DNA of 64,000 nt from Colwellia sp. (GTDB lineage Bacteria > Pseudomonadota > Gammaproteobacteria > Enterobacterales > Alteromonadaceae). This document shows, piece after piece, positions 8,907-19,640 of this stretch. Under the pieces are notes generated by a model that saw only the letters and a program-made list of their open reading frames with translations, had not been told where the DNA came from and did no database searches. The number at the start of each line of letters is the position of its first letter. The stretch's first letter is position 1. The position numbers and the translations under genes are program-made. The stretch lies in NCBI RefSeq assembly GCF_013214175.1, contig NZ_JABSPA010000005.1, forward strand, positions 124,001 through 188,000, read 5' to 3'.

Positions 8907-10013
8907 TTATTTTTCCAATACTTGATAAAGTGCCGTCATACCTGCAGCGATATGATCATTAACATGACAGTGATACATCCAAGTACCCGGATTATTAACC
9001 GTCATATCTAAGGTTTTCATCGACGCGGGTAATAATTCCACCACATCAGTTCTATGACCATTAATCAAACCTGTATGACCATGCCAATGTGGGGTATGTA
9101 AATCAACTTCCGTGCCTAAAGCAATTAAATGCCAACGCACTTTTTCACCCTCAACCATGGTTAAACCAGGTAAGTTAGCAAACAGGTAACCGTTAATCAT
9201 ATGCATCAGATTACCTTCAACAAAATCGTCGTCTTCAGTAATGTCATCATTGGCCGGAGCGGTCAGATAATTTTTAATGTTATCAGCTAAAAACCAACTT
9301 TCATTTTCATTCATCACGGTATAAAGATTGATAAACTCACGATCAATATCTTTAGGAGAGCCATCTGCCTTGGCCATGCCTTTCGCGGTAACAACTATAG
9401 CGCCAATCAAGCCACTATTAGAATCCCTGATACTCTGAACGTGTGAGTGATAAACCCAAACTACCGAGCTAGTATCTGCCGGCCCTGGGCCTGCTGTATC
9501 TGGTACTTGCCAGTTATAAGTATAAGTTTGCCCAGGCATGACCCGATCATCTAATTTATCTTTGCCCGAAGTACCGTCGTTGGTAGGTGAGCCTTCGTTG
9601 GCCTTATTATAAAATACGCCGTGTGGATGAATGGTATACGGACGTGTGCCGTTATTTTTGAACACTATTTTGATGGTATCGCCCACTTCTGCCCGAAACA
9701 ATGGCCCCAATAAACCCAGATGCTGTTCACTGGCTGGTCGTGCTTTTAGTTGACTAAATGAAGCATCGGTATATTCGCGGTAAAGTGCTTTTTTATACTT
9801 ACTGCCAATAGTATTTTCACTGGCTTTAACAAATACTTGCTGCTCTGGCATTAACGGCATATCCATCATTAAATTATGATGTTTTTCTGCATATTGCCAT
9901 TCAATTTCGTCGGCGGCGACATAATAAAGTCGCTCAACAGCAACGGATTGAAAAGAAAGTAAAATGGCTAATGTCACGGTCAAACGACAAAGAAGAGATA
10001 TGATGATATTCAT
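8907..10013 (-). CDS. Two-domain multicopper oxidase, exported
   Basis: A 368-residue protein with an N-terminal signal peptide (hydrophobic residues 7-21, cleavage near SVAVE) and two cupredoxin domains. Trinuclear copper ligands are HPHG (His129, His131) and HSH in domain 1, and HTPHWHGH and HCH in domain 2. A type 1 copper site (His-Cys349-His with downstream Met, HCHVNDHIAAGM) occurs only in domain 2; domain 1 has Ser in the equivalent place. Two-domain oxidases of this kind act as trimers on phenols, metals or nitrite. The substrate is not known. It is convergent with the carbonic anhydrase gene. Confidence 0.85.
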   Translation of the reverse strand: MNIIISLLCRLTVTLAILLSFQSVAVERLYYVAADEIEWQYAEKHHNLMMDMPLMPEQQVFVKASENTIGSKYKKALYREYTDASFSQLKARPASEQHLGLLGPLFRAEVGDTIKIVFKNNGTRPYTIHPHGVFYNKANEGSPTNDGTSGKDKLDDRVMPGQTYTYNWQVPDTAGPGPADTSSVVWVYHSHVQSIRDSNSGLIGAIVVTAKGMAKADGSPKDIDREFINLYTVMNENESWFLADNIKNYLTAPANDDITEDDDFVEGNLMHMINGYLFANLPGLTMVEGEKVRWHLIALGTEVDLHTPHWHGHTGLINGHRTDVVELLPASMKTLDMTVNNPGTWMYHCHVNDHIAAGMTALYQVLEK

Positions 10014-10153
10014 CTATTTATACTGCTAATGGATAAGAATTGCCCCATAATAGCAAATACGAATAATTATCAATAGTGAATTTATAAAGGGTTAAATAAT
10101 ATTTACCCAAGTAATAAGGTTGGAGGTCTTAATTTATAAGCAATCTTATCTGC

Positions 10154-11758
10154 TTATCCTTTAGCAATGATTTGTTCAAATGCTGTAACGGCTTGCTCTG
10201 GAGATATGCCGTGTGATTGAGTTGCTTCAGTTATCGCGGTGACTACAGCAATACTCTCTACTCCTGTTACGGCTACCTCTTGTGCACGCTCAAGGGTAAT
10301 ACCGCCAATGGCAACCACTGGGATTTGCAAAGCCTTTTCTGCTGGTCGTAAAGCTAATACCTGCCTTAAATTATCTAAGCCTTGAATCTGCCCGGTCATG
10401 TCTTTAGTTTTGGTCGGGAAAATTGCGCCGATGGCTAAATAGGACGGCTGTAACTGTTGCGCCAACAGAAATTCATAACAGCCATGAGTACTTATGCCTA
10501 AACGAATACCTGACTGCTGAATAGCAACTAGGTCAGCATCGGCTAGATCTTCTTGACCGATATGTACGCCATAAGCACCATGCTTTATCGCTAGCTGCCA
10601 ATAATCATTGATAAACAGGCGTGTATTATAGTCTTTCGCTAACTCTACTGCCGTAATAATCACTTGCTCTAATTCATCTTCGCTTAAGTTTTTAACTCGT
10701 AACTGAATAATTTCTAAACCTAACGGCAGTAATCGTTTAAGCCAATATAGTGAGGCAATTACTGGGTATAAACCAAGTTTTTTATCCTTAAGTTCTAAAG
10801 AGTTAAAAGCGGGTAAGTCATGGTATTGCAGGCTCAATTGGTCAACAACGTTAGGAAAGAACTTAGCGTTACATGGCCAGTTTTGTTGCTCAAATGCGCC
10901 ATAATATTGATGACCGTTTAATTCACTTACTTGCTCACTAGCGCTTAAACCTTGGCTGATAAAGGCTTTGCTTAGCATAAGGGCGTCACGCATTAGGTAA
11001 CCTTGGGCAAGAAAGCTTGCTAATGCTGTGGCAAAACTACAACCACCACCATGACTGTAATGTGTATTTATACGAGGAGAACTAAGTTGATAACTAATGA
11101 CTTGATGCTGTTTTTCTTGGTTATCTTGCTTCTCTTCACTGAGCTGATTAAGTTGGTGGTAACAGTAATCAATCGCTAAGCCATTATCTTTATCACTATG
11201 ACCTCCTTTAATAATAATACTGGTGATCAAAAAATCATCATAGATTTTCTTAGCGAGTTTCTCTGCATTTGTCTCTTTAGCTACCGGACCAAAGCGTGCT
11301 AAATTTTTTGCTTCCATCAGGTTAGGGGTGATTACATCCACTTGTTTTAATAAAGGCGTAAGTTGCTCGATAGTCAAAGCGCTAAAACTACCACCAACAC
11401 TAGCTTGGCCAACGGGGTCATAAACACTGATTAAATTTTTATTAGAATGCTTAACTTGTTCAAGTAACTTAGCTAACCATTGCACTTGCTCGACATTGGC
11501 CACTAGGCCAATTTTGATGACCGACGGCGGCTTGTCAGTAATTAATGCTTCAAACTGTTGCTGTAAAATATCAACAGATACTGGGTTTACTGAGATTAAT
11601 AGCGAAGAATTTTGCACGGTATTCGCGGTAATAAGGTGACAAACCTCCACACCTAAACCATGGCCGGTTTTGATATCAGCAGCAATGCCCGCGCCACCAG
11701 AGCAGTCACTGCCAGAAATAGTCCAAATTATTGGTTTTTTCTTATTAAGATCAGTCAT
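10154..11758 (-). CDS. thiDE: Bifunctional HMP(-P) kinase and thiamin phosphate synthase
   Basis: A 534-residue fusion. Residues 1 to about 275 are ThiD: ISGSDCSGGAGIAADIKT binds the pyrimidine and ATP, and HYSHGGGCSFATALAS is the anion hole. From about residue 310 it is ThiE: FINDYWQLA, GVHIGQEDL, GISTHG and PVVAIGGIT build the TIM barrel. ThiD phosphorylates the ThiC product and ThiE joins it to the thiazole phosphate. It is the last gene of the thi operon, 140 bases after thiG. The ATG is used; a TTG sits directly in front of it. Confidence 0.93.
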   Translation of the reverse strand: MTDLNKKKPIIWTISGSDCSGGAGIAADIKTGHGLGVEVCHLITANTVQNSSLLISVNPVSVDILQQQFEALITDKPPSVIKIGLVANVEQVQWLAKLLEQVKHSNKNLISVYDPVGQASVGGSFSALTIEQLTPLLKQVDVITPNLMEAKNLARFGPVAKETNAEKLAKKIYDDFLITSIIIKGGHSDKDNGLAIDYCYHQLNQLSEEKQDNQEKQHQVISYQLSSPRINTHYSHGGGCSFATALASFLAQGYLMRDALMLSKAFISQGLSASEQVSELNGHQYYGAFEQQNWPCNAKFFPNVVDQLSLQYHDLPAFNSLELKDKKLGLYPVIASLYWLKRLLPLGLEIIQLRVKNLSEDELEQVIITAVELAKDYNTRLFINDYWQLAIKHGAYGVHIGQEDLADADLVAIQQSGIRLGISTHGCYEFLLAQQLQPSYLAIGAIFPTKTKDMTGQIQGLDNLRQVLALRPAEKALQIPVVAIGGITLERAQEVAVTGVESIAVVTAITEATQSHGISPEQAVTAFEQIIAKG

Positions 11759-11829
11759 CAATGTCTTATGCTTTAAAAGTTAAAATACAAATAGCTTAAA
11801 GGCTAAGTTAGTTAGCCAAAATACAAGGC

Positions 11830-11866
11830 GGAAGCGCGGAGCCTAGTTTACTAGGTGAGCACTTCC
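11830..11866. repeat. Intergenic palindromic repeat unit between thiG and thiDE
   Basis: GGAAGCGCGGAGCCTAGT and ACTAGGTGAGCACTTCC form an imperfect hairpin around a TT loop. It sits in a 140-base spacer that also holds a GGCTAA/TTAGCC palindrome just upstream. The pattern resembles short, highly repeated intergenic units I recall from Shewanella and Colwellia genomes, but there is only one copy in this window. It would lie inside the operon mRNA between thiG and thiDE. Confidence 0.5.
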
Positions 11867-11898
11867 AACGACGTAGTTAGGTTAAGTAACAAAGTCAT

Positions 11899-12696
11899 TT
11901 AGCTATTTTGGTGCCAAAAAGGTGTATCAAGGGTGGGCGTTGAAGGGTGAGCTGTCTGTCTTTCTTGCATTATACCGGCGACATAACCTTGTTCACCTGC
12001 TTGCAATGCTTGACCAAAGGCTTTTGCCATCAATACCGGATTATCCGCCAGTGCCACAGCACTATTAAGCAATACACCGTCATAACCCATTTCCATGGCC
12101 AAACAAGCATCCGATGGCTTGCCAATACCGGCGTCTAAAATCAAAGTCGCATCGGGTAAACGTAAACGAATAGTTTCTAGGTTATAAGGGTTCATCAAGC
12201 CCTTACCTGTACCTATAGGTGATGCCCAAGGCATGATCACTTGGCAGCCTAAGTCATATAGACGCTGACAAATCACAAGATCATCGGTGCAATAGGGTAG
12301 CACTTTAAAACCTTCAGCAATGAGTTGCTCTGCAGCATGCAGTAACTCGATAGGATCCGGTTGTAAGTTATAATCGTCGCCGATAACCTCTAACTTAATC
12401 CAGTCAGTTTTAAAAATCTCACGACTCATATGTGCCAAGGTTACCGCTTCTTTGGCAGTTTTACAGCCAGCCGTATTGGGTAGTAAGTGGCCATTAGTTT
12501 GCGTCACTATTTCTTGTAAATAGTGCCAGATTTGTTGACCCGACTGCTCATTAGGGTTCTGTCTTTTTAACGACAGCGTCACTACTTGTGAGCCACTGGC
12601 CAAAATAGCTTGTTTCATCACTTGTGGCGACGGGTACAAAGCGCTGCCAATGAGCAAACGACTGTCTAAATTTTGTCCGTAGATATTCAATGACAT
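11899..12696 (-). CDS. thiG: Thiazole synthase
   Basis: A 265-residue TIM-barrel enzyme that builds thiazole phosphate from deoxyxylulose phosphate, dehydroglycine and the ThiS thiocarboxylate. Visible signatures are [40 protein letters not shown] with the Schiff-base Lys, and [10 protein letters not shown]. Length is normal. It starts six bases after thiS, with AGGGAGGC-type Shine-Dalgarno sequence inside the end of thiS. Confidence 0.95.
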   Translation of the reverse strand: MSLNIYGQNLDSRLLIGSALYPSPQVMKQAILASGSQVVTLSLKRQNPNEQSGQQIWHYLQEIVTQTNGHLLPNTAGCKTAKEAVTLAHMSREIFKTDWIKLEVIGDDYNLQPDPIELLHAAEQLIAEGFKVLPYCTDDLVICQRLYDLGCQVIMPWASPIGTGKGLMNPYNLETIRLRLPDATLILDAGIGKPSDACLAMEMGYDGVLLNSAVALADNPVLMAKAFGQALQAGEQGYVAGIMQERQTAHPSTPTLDTPFWHQNS

Positions 12697-12701
12697 TAAA
12701 C

Positions 12702-12914
12702 TTAGCCTCCCTGAATAGGTTGTAAGACATCAAGGCTATCGCCATTTTTTACCATGGTGGTGTCGTAATCCGTTTTACCAACAAAATCACCATTAAGTGC
12801 CACAGCAAAGGTACTCTGTTGCGGCTCAATAAAGTGCAAGGTTAACGCGGAACTGACACTGATATGGATTTCATGGCCTAGCGCATAGGCTTTGCCGTTA
12901 ATATGAATGTTCAT
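12702..12914 (-). CDS. thiS: Sulfur carrier protein ThiS
   Basis: A 70-residue ubiquitin-like protein ending in Gly-Gly (QPIQGG), the residue pair that is adenylated and turned into the thiocarboxylate. Its start overlaps the end of thiO by 17 bases, so the two are tightly coupled. No ThiF adenylyltransferase gene lies in this operon, so activation must come from elsewhere, for example a MoeB-type enzyme. Confidence 0.92.
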   Translation of the reverse strand: MNIHINGKAYALGHEIHISVSSALTLHFIEPQQSTFAVALNGDFVGKTDYDTTMVKNGDSLDVLQPIQGG

Positions 12915-14136
12915 AAGATGACTCTTTTTTATTTATGTCCACAGGCTTCGCTACAGGTAACAGGTCGGCATAAGGTAAAGTACTATTACTAGAGTTTAGT
13001 AGATTAGCGATAATAGCTAAGGTTTGTGCAAGTACTACTGGCGCTATTAAAAATCCATGACGAAATAAACCATTAACTTGAATAAGGGAGTCTTGCACGG
13101 TAATTTTAGGCTGATTATCACTAAAGGCTGGTCGACATTGACTAACATGTTGGCGAATATTCGCTTCGGCAAAACCAGGATGCACACTATAAGCGGCGCT
13201 GAGTAATTCCATTGCTGAACGTACTGTCATAGGAGAGTTATCATCACTCTCAATTTCCGTTGCACCAACCACATAAAATCCTTTGCCCTTTGGCGCTATA
13301 TAAAGCTGATATCTCGGATGCATTAGCCGTACTGGCCTTGAAATATTTACATCAGGTGCAAACAGTTGAAAAAGCTCACCGCGTACCGATCTTAAATCGG
13401 CCAAAGGCGCACAACTGCTATGACTATTTTTGCTCGTCGCCCCGGTGCCACGGCAATCAATGACTAGATCAAATTTCTGACTGTGTTTAGCTCCATTTTG
13501 CAAGTAAGCTACCGTGCTGCTCTTTTCACTGCTATTGATTTCAACAACTTCACACTCAGTTAACCACTTAAGTTGATTGCCTGAGCTATTATTTCCCGGA
13601 ACTGCCTGCTGACCTTCTTTTTCAAGTTGTTTGCGCAATGCTACTAATAAACGGCGGTTACCCAGCTGCCCCTCTTGAGGCAGGTATAAAGCTTGGTTAA
13701 AACTCCGGCCTATTTCTGGTTCTAACTCAAGTAATTCGGCACGGTTTAGCGAGTGTAACTCTTGCTCAGGATAATTATTGCTAAGGTGTCTAACAAAACG
13801 TTGATAGTCACCTTTATCTTGTTCATGACTCACCATGATGGCGCCAGTTTGTTGGAAAAAGGTATATTCATCCAAACTGTCGAGCAACGTTGGCCATAAA
13901 CGTAATGACTCAAAACCCATGCTAACGATATTAGGCTGACAATGCAGTGATTCACCCAATGGCGTTAATAAACCTGCAGCTGCATAGGCCGCACTGTTAT
14001 GGGCGAGTCTATTATCTTTATCAAATAAAGTAATAGTTACGTTTTGAGACTGCTTTTGTCTAAGCTGTTCACCTCGAAGCAAAGACAGGGCGAGTAAGCG
14101 CCCCATCAATCCTGCGCCAACAATGGCTATGTTCAT
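12898..14136 (-). CDS. thiO: Glycine oxidase ThiO
   Basis: A 412-residue FAD enzyme of the DAO family. The dinucleotide motif MNIAIVGAGLMGRLLA has Gly7, Gly9 and Gly12, and a C-terminal FAD contact VNGLFRHGFLIAPV is clear. It oxidises glycine to the imine used by ThiG, replacing the anaerobic tyrosine lyase ThiH. It is followed by thiS with a 17-base overlap. A 382-base spacer with a palindromic element separates it from thiC, the preceding gene of the operon. Confidence 0.9.
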   Translation of the reverse strand: MNIAIVGAGLMGRLLALSLLRGEQLRQKQSQNVTITLFDKDNRLAHNSAAYAAAGLLTPLGESLHCQPNIVSMGFESLRLWPTLLDSLDEYTFFQQTGAIMVSHEQDKGDYQRFVRHLSNNYPEQELHSLNRAELLELEPEIGRSFNQALYLPQEGQLGNRRLLVALRKQLEKEGQQAVPGNNSSGNQLKWLTECEVVEINSSEKSSTVAYLQNGAKHSQKFDLVIDCRGTGATSKNSHSSCAPLADLRSVRGELFQLFAPDVNISRPVRLMHPRYQLYIAPKGKGFYVVGATEIESDDNSPMTVRSAMELLSAAYSVHPGFAEANIRQHVSQCRPAFSDNQPKITVQDSLIQVNGLFRHGFLIAPVVLAQTLAIIANLLNSSNSTLPYADLLPVAKPVDINKKESSYEHSY

Positions 14137-14254
14137 TTTTTTCTGCCTAAAATTTTATTCTATCTAAAGCATAATATTGTCATCCCCGAAATTTCTTGTC
14201 GGGGATGCAATATACTACCCGCTTAATACAACACGGGAATGACAAGGTTGAGTT

Positions 14255-14518
14255 ATACCAATTCCAATAAGTTTCTTCCCACCCAGCGAGAGTTAAAAGT
14301 CTTATATACGGCGTTATTGATTATAGATAATGGTTATTCCCTTATCAAAAACAATAACGCCGTATATAAGCCTTTTAAACTCGCCCTTCGGGAGCTTTCC
14401 AGCGATTCGATAACAGCACAGAATTTCTTTCATATAGAGTGACTATATGCAAAAAAATCCTATTTATTCTCAAACCGCTGGCAAGCTCTGAGTGGAAACT
14501 AATTTAATGGAACTGGTA

Positions 14519-14519
<1 letters not shown>
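14255..14519. repeat. MITE-like element, family A (265 bases)
   Basis: Imperfect terminal inverted repeats of about 25 bases (14255-14275 begins ATACCAATTCCAATAAG; 14495-14519 ends AATGGAACTGGTAT). Inside is a strong inverted repeat of 27 bases with one mismatch, arms 14293-14319 and 14352-14378, core CTTATATACGGCGTTATTG. No protein is encoded. It lies between thiC and thiO within the thi operon, and its right end abuts the thiC stop codon. Related copies are at 30867 and 58014. Confidence 0.75.
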
Positions 14520-16582
<2,063 letters not shown>

Positions 16583-16649
16583 CTATTTCATAGTTAAAAA
16601 GAGGCAAAAAGAGGTTGGAAAAAATTAAGGTTACAGGACTTAATCACTC

Positions 16650-16738
16650 TCTCTTGTTTCCTACGCAGATATTAATCTGATCAGGTTTTACGGATCCCGC
16701 TTTCGCGATCTCAGCCTTTGGCACTCCGACAAGTGTGC
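16650..16738 (-). promoter_or_regulatory. TPP riboswitch (THI element) upstream of thiC
   Basis: Read on the minus strand it carries the conserved blocks in order: ACTTGTCGGAGTGCC, GGCTGAGATCG, GCGGGATCCGT, ACCTGATCAG, TCTGCGTAGGAAACAAGAG. CTGAGA and ACCTGATCAG are the pyrimidine- and pyrophosphate-sensing cores, and the first and last blocks pair as P1 (CTTGT with ACAAG). About 155 bases separate it from the thiC start. That stretch holds an A/T-only hairpin near 16575-16600 that may belong to the expression platform. Thiamin pyrophosphate binding should lower expression of the operon. Confidence 0.95.
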
Positions 16739-16920
16739 GCTTACCAATATTCTTAAAAACTAGGTAAGCGCGGCTAGATTCTAACGTGAGCTTAGCGGAT
16801 AGTGCAAGCGCTAAAATAATAAACACGACAAAGCAGACCACTGACAAAGCAGAGTAAAAATAACCATTGCCAATATGAGTGAGCAAGGTAATATGAGCAA
16901 AAATTTACGATGAAGCCCTT

Positions 16921-17508
16921 ATGTTAACTATATTATCTGCTGAAAACTTTAAAACTATTCCATGGAAAAATGGCTTAGGCCACACCACTGAATTAGCCAT
17001 TAGCGATGGCGGTAATTTAGATGATTTTGCTTGGCGATTAAGTATCGCCAGCGTAGTAAATGACGGCGACTTTTCAAATTTTTCCGGCTATCAACGTAAT
17101 TTAGTCTTAATAGAAGGCGAAGGTTTAACACTAGATCACCGCAATGGCGATGTTGATAAACTAACGAAATCACTGGATATCGCCCACTTTGATGGCGCCA
17201 GCAATACTTATGGCGCGCTAATCAATGGTGGTATTAAAGACTTTAATATTATGACCAAGCAGGGTCATTTTTCTGCGCAAGTTGATACCTATACGACTAA
17301 TGAAAAAGTAATGTTATCAGCCAAAGCGAGCACCTTAATATTCGCTTATAGCTTATCGGCAGCAATGACTTTTGAGCAGAGTAACAATAAAACTGATGTT
17401 GCCCAGGGGGCTTTAGCTCGCATTGAAAACCAAGCCAGTGACAAGCCAGCAGATATTTCACTTACCGGTGAAAATATGATAATAATTCAGCTATCTAAGT
17501 TAAAATAA
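16921..17508 (+). CDS. HutD/Ves family cupin protein
   Basis: A 195-residue cytosolic protein with the family signature near the N-terminus (FKTIPWKNGLGHTTELAI, then FAWRLSIASV and FSNFSGYQRNLVLIEG). This matches HutD of Pseudomonas and Ves of E. coli, a two-part cupin fold. HutD is linked to histidine use and Ves to cold-stress work; the reaction is unknown. No hut genes are nearby. It is transcribed away from the thiC riboswitch. Confidence 0.85.
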   Translation: MLTILSAENFKTIPWKNGLGHTTELAISDGGNLDDFAWRLSIASVVNDGDFSNFSGYQRNLVLIEGEGLTLDHRNGDVDKLTKSLDIAHFDGASNTYGALINGGIKDFNIMTKQGHFSAQVDTYTTNEKVMLSAKASTLIFAYSLSAAMTFEQSNNKTDVAQGALARIENQASDKPADISLTGENMIIIQLSKLK

Positions 17509-17609
17509 GCAAGTTAGAGTAAAGCGGTGAGTATGCGCAAGTAAATTAATACTTAAGCAACCCTGACAGCAATATCCTTAACAAAAAAACAAGTTACATA
17601 TAAGGTAAA

Positions 17610-18275
17610 ATGGCAGTGAATAAAAATAACACCCTAGTATTTATCACCTTAGCCATTAGCTTTATTTTATCAACACTATTAAAGCCGTATCCATTTAGTT
17701 GGGCAGTAAAAATGCTGCCTATATTCTTGCTTATTGCTATTACTTGGCAGCACAGTAAGCAGCTTATCGTCCAACAGAAATCAACTAGCGTTAGGTTTTT
17801 TATCTTTGGTTTATTGTTTTCTAGCTGCGGTGATTTTCTACTAGATTACAACCAACAGGATTGGTTTATTTTCGGCTTAGCGGCTTTTTTTATTGCCCAT
17901 CTTTGTTATTTAATTAGCTTAAAACCTTTTAATAATGTCCATATAGCTGATAAGAAACCACTTATTCTCATCACATATATCGGCTTTGGTGCACTGATGT
18001 TTATGCTGTTTATTAATGGCTTAGCTGAGTTGTTTATTCCAGTATTGGCTTATATGGTAGTGCTACTGCTTATGGCACTGGCAACAGTATTTAGTCACAG
18101 GTCTAATTTATGGCTAGTACTTGGTGGTATTAGCTTTGTACTATCCGATTCATTAATTGGTTTTGATAAATTTAACAGCACTATTGTTCAAAACCAACTT
18201 TGGGTAATGGCAACCTATTACTTCGCTCAATTTGCCTTAGTTAAAGGCTACCTGATGTCATTAAAGAAAAATTAG
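17610..18275 (+). CDS. YhhN family protein, lysoplasmalogenase-like
   Basis: A 221-residue membrane protein with about eight helices. The family motif FSSCGDFLLD (residues near 70-80) and the later FVLSDSLIGFDKF carry the conserved Asp residues of the YhhN/TMEM86 family. Some members hydrolyse lysoplasmalogen ether lipids; bacterial substrates are poorly known. It follows the hutD-like gene after 100 bases and precedes lexA on the same strand. Confidence 0.82.
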   Translation: MAVNKNNTLVFITLAISFILSTLLKPYPFSWAVKMLPIFLLIAITWQHSKQLIVQQKSTSVRFFIFGLLFSSCGDFLLDYNQQDWFIFGLAAFFIAHLCYLISLKPFNNVHIADKKPLILITYIGFGALMFMLFINGLAELFIPVLAYMVVLLLMALATVFSHRSNLWLVLGGISFVLSDSLIGFDKFNSTIVQNQLWVMATYYFAQFALVKGYLMSLKKN

Positions 18276-18353
18276 TCAGCTTTTTGTTAGCCATAATCAT
18301 AAAATCACCTAGACATACTTGCCCTTAAAGTAAAACTTGCCTTTAAAACATTC

Positions 18354-18390
18354 CTGTATATACTACCAGTAATACTGTGTAAATTTACAG
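18354..18390 (+). promoter_or_regulatory. Two LexA (SOS) boxes ahead of lexA
   Basis: Box 1 at 18354-18369 reads CTGT-N8-CCAG, one base off the CTGT-N8-ACAG consensus. Box 2 at 18375-18390 is a perfect CTGT-GTAAATTT-ACAG. They lie 10 to 46 bases before the lexA start and are 21 bases apart centre to centre, about two helical turns, as in the autoregulated E. coli lexA promoter. Confidence 0.92.
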
Positions 18391-18399
18391 GCTTAAGCT

Positions 18400-19035
18400 A
18401 TGATAGATTCAACCACCGAATTGCGCCCGCTGACTAAGCGACAGCAACAAATTTATGATTTAATCAAAGATAAAATCAAAGATACGGGTATGCCACCAAC
18501 GCGTGCTGAAATCGCCAATTTTTTTGGTTTCAGATCAGCGAATGCCGCCGAAGAACATTTAAAAGCCTTAGCCAAAAAAGGCTATATTGAAATGCTTGCC
18601 GGCACCTCTCGTGGCATTCGTTTAGTTGAAGAGTTTTTAGAAAAAGAAGGTATACCACTTATTGGCCGTGTCGCTGCTGGTGAACCTATTTTGGCGCAAG
18701 AGCATATCGAAGAGCATTATAAAGTAGATGGTGATTTGTTCCATCCAGCCGCCGATTACCTTTTGCGTGTTAATGGTGAAAGCATGAAAGACATTGGTAT
18801 TTTAGATGGTGATTTACTTGCTGTGCATCAAACTACTGATGTACAAAATGGCCAAGTAGTTGTTGCCCGCGTTGAAGACGAAGTTACGGTAAAACGTTAT
18901 AAACGTGAAGGTAATATTGTTTATTTACATGCTGAAAATGAAGAGTTTTCTCCCATTAAAGTCGATCTAACTAACCAAGAGTTCAATATTGAGGGTATTG
19001 CCGTGGGCATTATTCGCAGCGGTAGTTGGATGTAA
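18400..19035 (+). CDS. lexA: LexA repressor of the SOS response
   Basis: A 211-residue repressor and self-cleaving protease. The N-terminal winged helix-turn-helix includes [16 protein letters not shown]. The cleavage site is the Ala93-Gly94 bond in GRVAAGEP. The catalytic dyad is Ser128 in GESMKDIGI and Lys165 in EVTVKRY. All key residues are present and the length is close to E. coli LexA (202). Two LexA boxes upstream show autoregulation. A strong terminator follows; no dinF or sulA gene comes after it here. Confidence 0.97.
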   Translation: MIDSTTELRPLTKRQQQIYDLIKDKIKDTGMPPTRAEIANFFGFRSANAAEEHLKALAKKGYIEMLAGTSRGIRLVEEFLEKEGIPLIGRVAAGEPILAQEHIEEHYKVDGDLFHPAADYLLRVNGESMKDIGILDGDLLAVHQTTDVQNGQVVVARVEDEVTVKRYKREGNIVYLHAENEEFSPIKVDLTNQEFNIEGIAVGIIRSGSWM

Positions 19036-19088
19036 AACCCCAAAAAACAGCCCAAACGAATGTTGCTTAATCAGCAATATACTAAATG

Positions 19089-19139
19089 CCATAATTACTC
19101 TTTTTAATAATAAAATGAGCAGTAATTATGGTTTTTTTA
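19089..19139 (+). terminator. Rho-independent terminator after lexA
   Basis: A perfect 11-base stem, CCATAATTACT with AGTAATTATGG, is followed directly by seven T residues. It closes lexA transcription and separates it from the cytochrome oxidase operon. Confidence 0.85.
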
Positions 19140-19296
19140 TTTCTTCATAGCAGAAAAGCCCGAAATATTTCCATATTCTTTTTTTATCTACGTCCCAAAT
19201 TTATCAAAGCTACTTACAGCAAAGCTCACACAAACATTAGAGCTATTACTCCATTGAATTAAATGACTTTTTTCTAATTACTTAGCTATATAACAT

Positions 19297-19310
19297 TTGA
19301 CCTAGATCAA
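19297..19310 (+). promoter_or_regulatory. FNR/CRP-type site upstream of the cox operon
   Basis: TTGAC-CTAG-ATCAA matches the FNR (EtrA/Anr) consensus TTGAT-N4-ATCAA in nine of ten defined positions. It lies about 340 bases before the coxB start, far enough that a long leader or a second promoter must be assumed. Oxygen control of a terminal oxidase is a plausible reason for it. Confidence 0.55.
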
Positions 19311-19449
19311 ATTTTAGCGTAATTCTAGTAACAGTAACGCATACAAAACGAACATAAAAAGAATAAAAAGACGTCGATGCGCTAATCCTGTCACACTAAA
19401 TTACTAGTGTCATGTCAGATTACTATTTCACGTCGGTAATAAACCTGAA

Positions 19450-19525
19450 CTCGGTATGGATACCAAACGGTATAAGTTTATTCGCCATCAATCGTTCTAC
19501 ATCGCGAAGCCGTGGCTAAACCGAG
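19450..19525 (+). other. Potentially structured leader before coxB
   Basis: In the 500-base gene-free stretch between the lexA terminator and coxB, CTCGGT (19450) can pair with ACCGAG (19520). Inside this, ATACC-AAAC-GGTAT forms a tight hairpin. I see no open frame here and no known riboswitch signature. The fold is a by-eye guess, and the rest of the interval is AT-rich promoter-like sequence. Confidence 0.3.
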
Positions 19526-19640
19526 ATCTTGTTAGTTTATAAAAAAATAAAATAATAAAAAACTACAGATATTCAGTTCAGTGGTTATGAAGTACATTGC
19601 TGTACATCTGTTCTCTATGATTATCAAGAGGAGATGCCGT

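Noticed and set aside
16644-16886. An 80-codon minus-strand open frame upstream of thiC
   Set aside because: Its C-terminal half is the translated TPP riboswitch. The aptamer explains the sequence better than a protein does.
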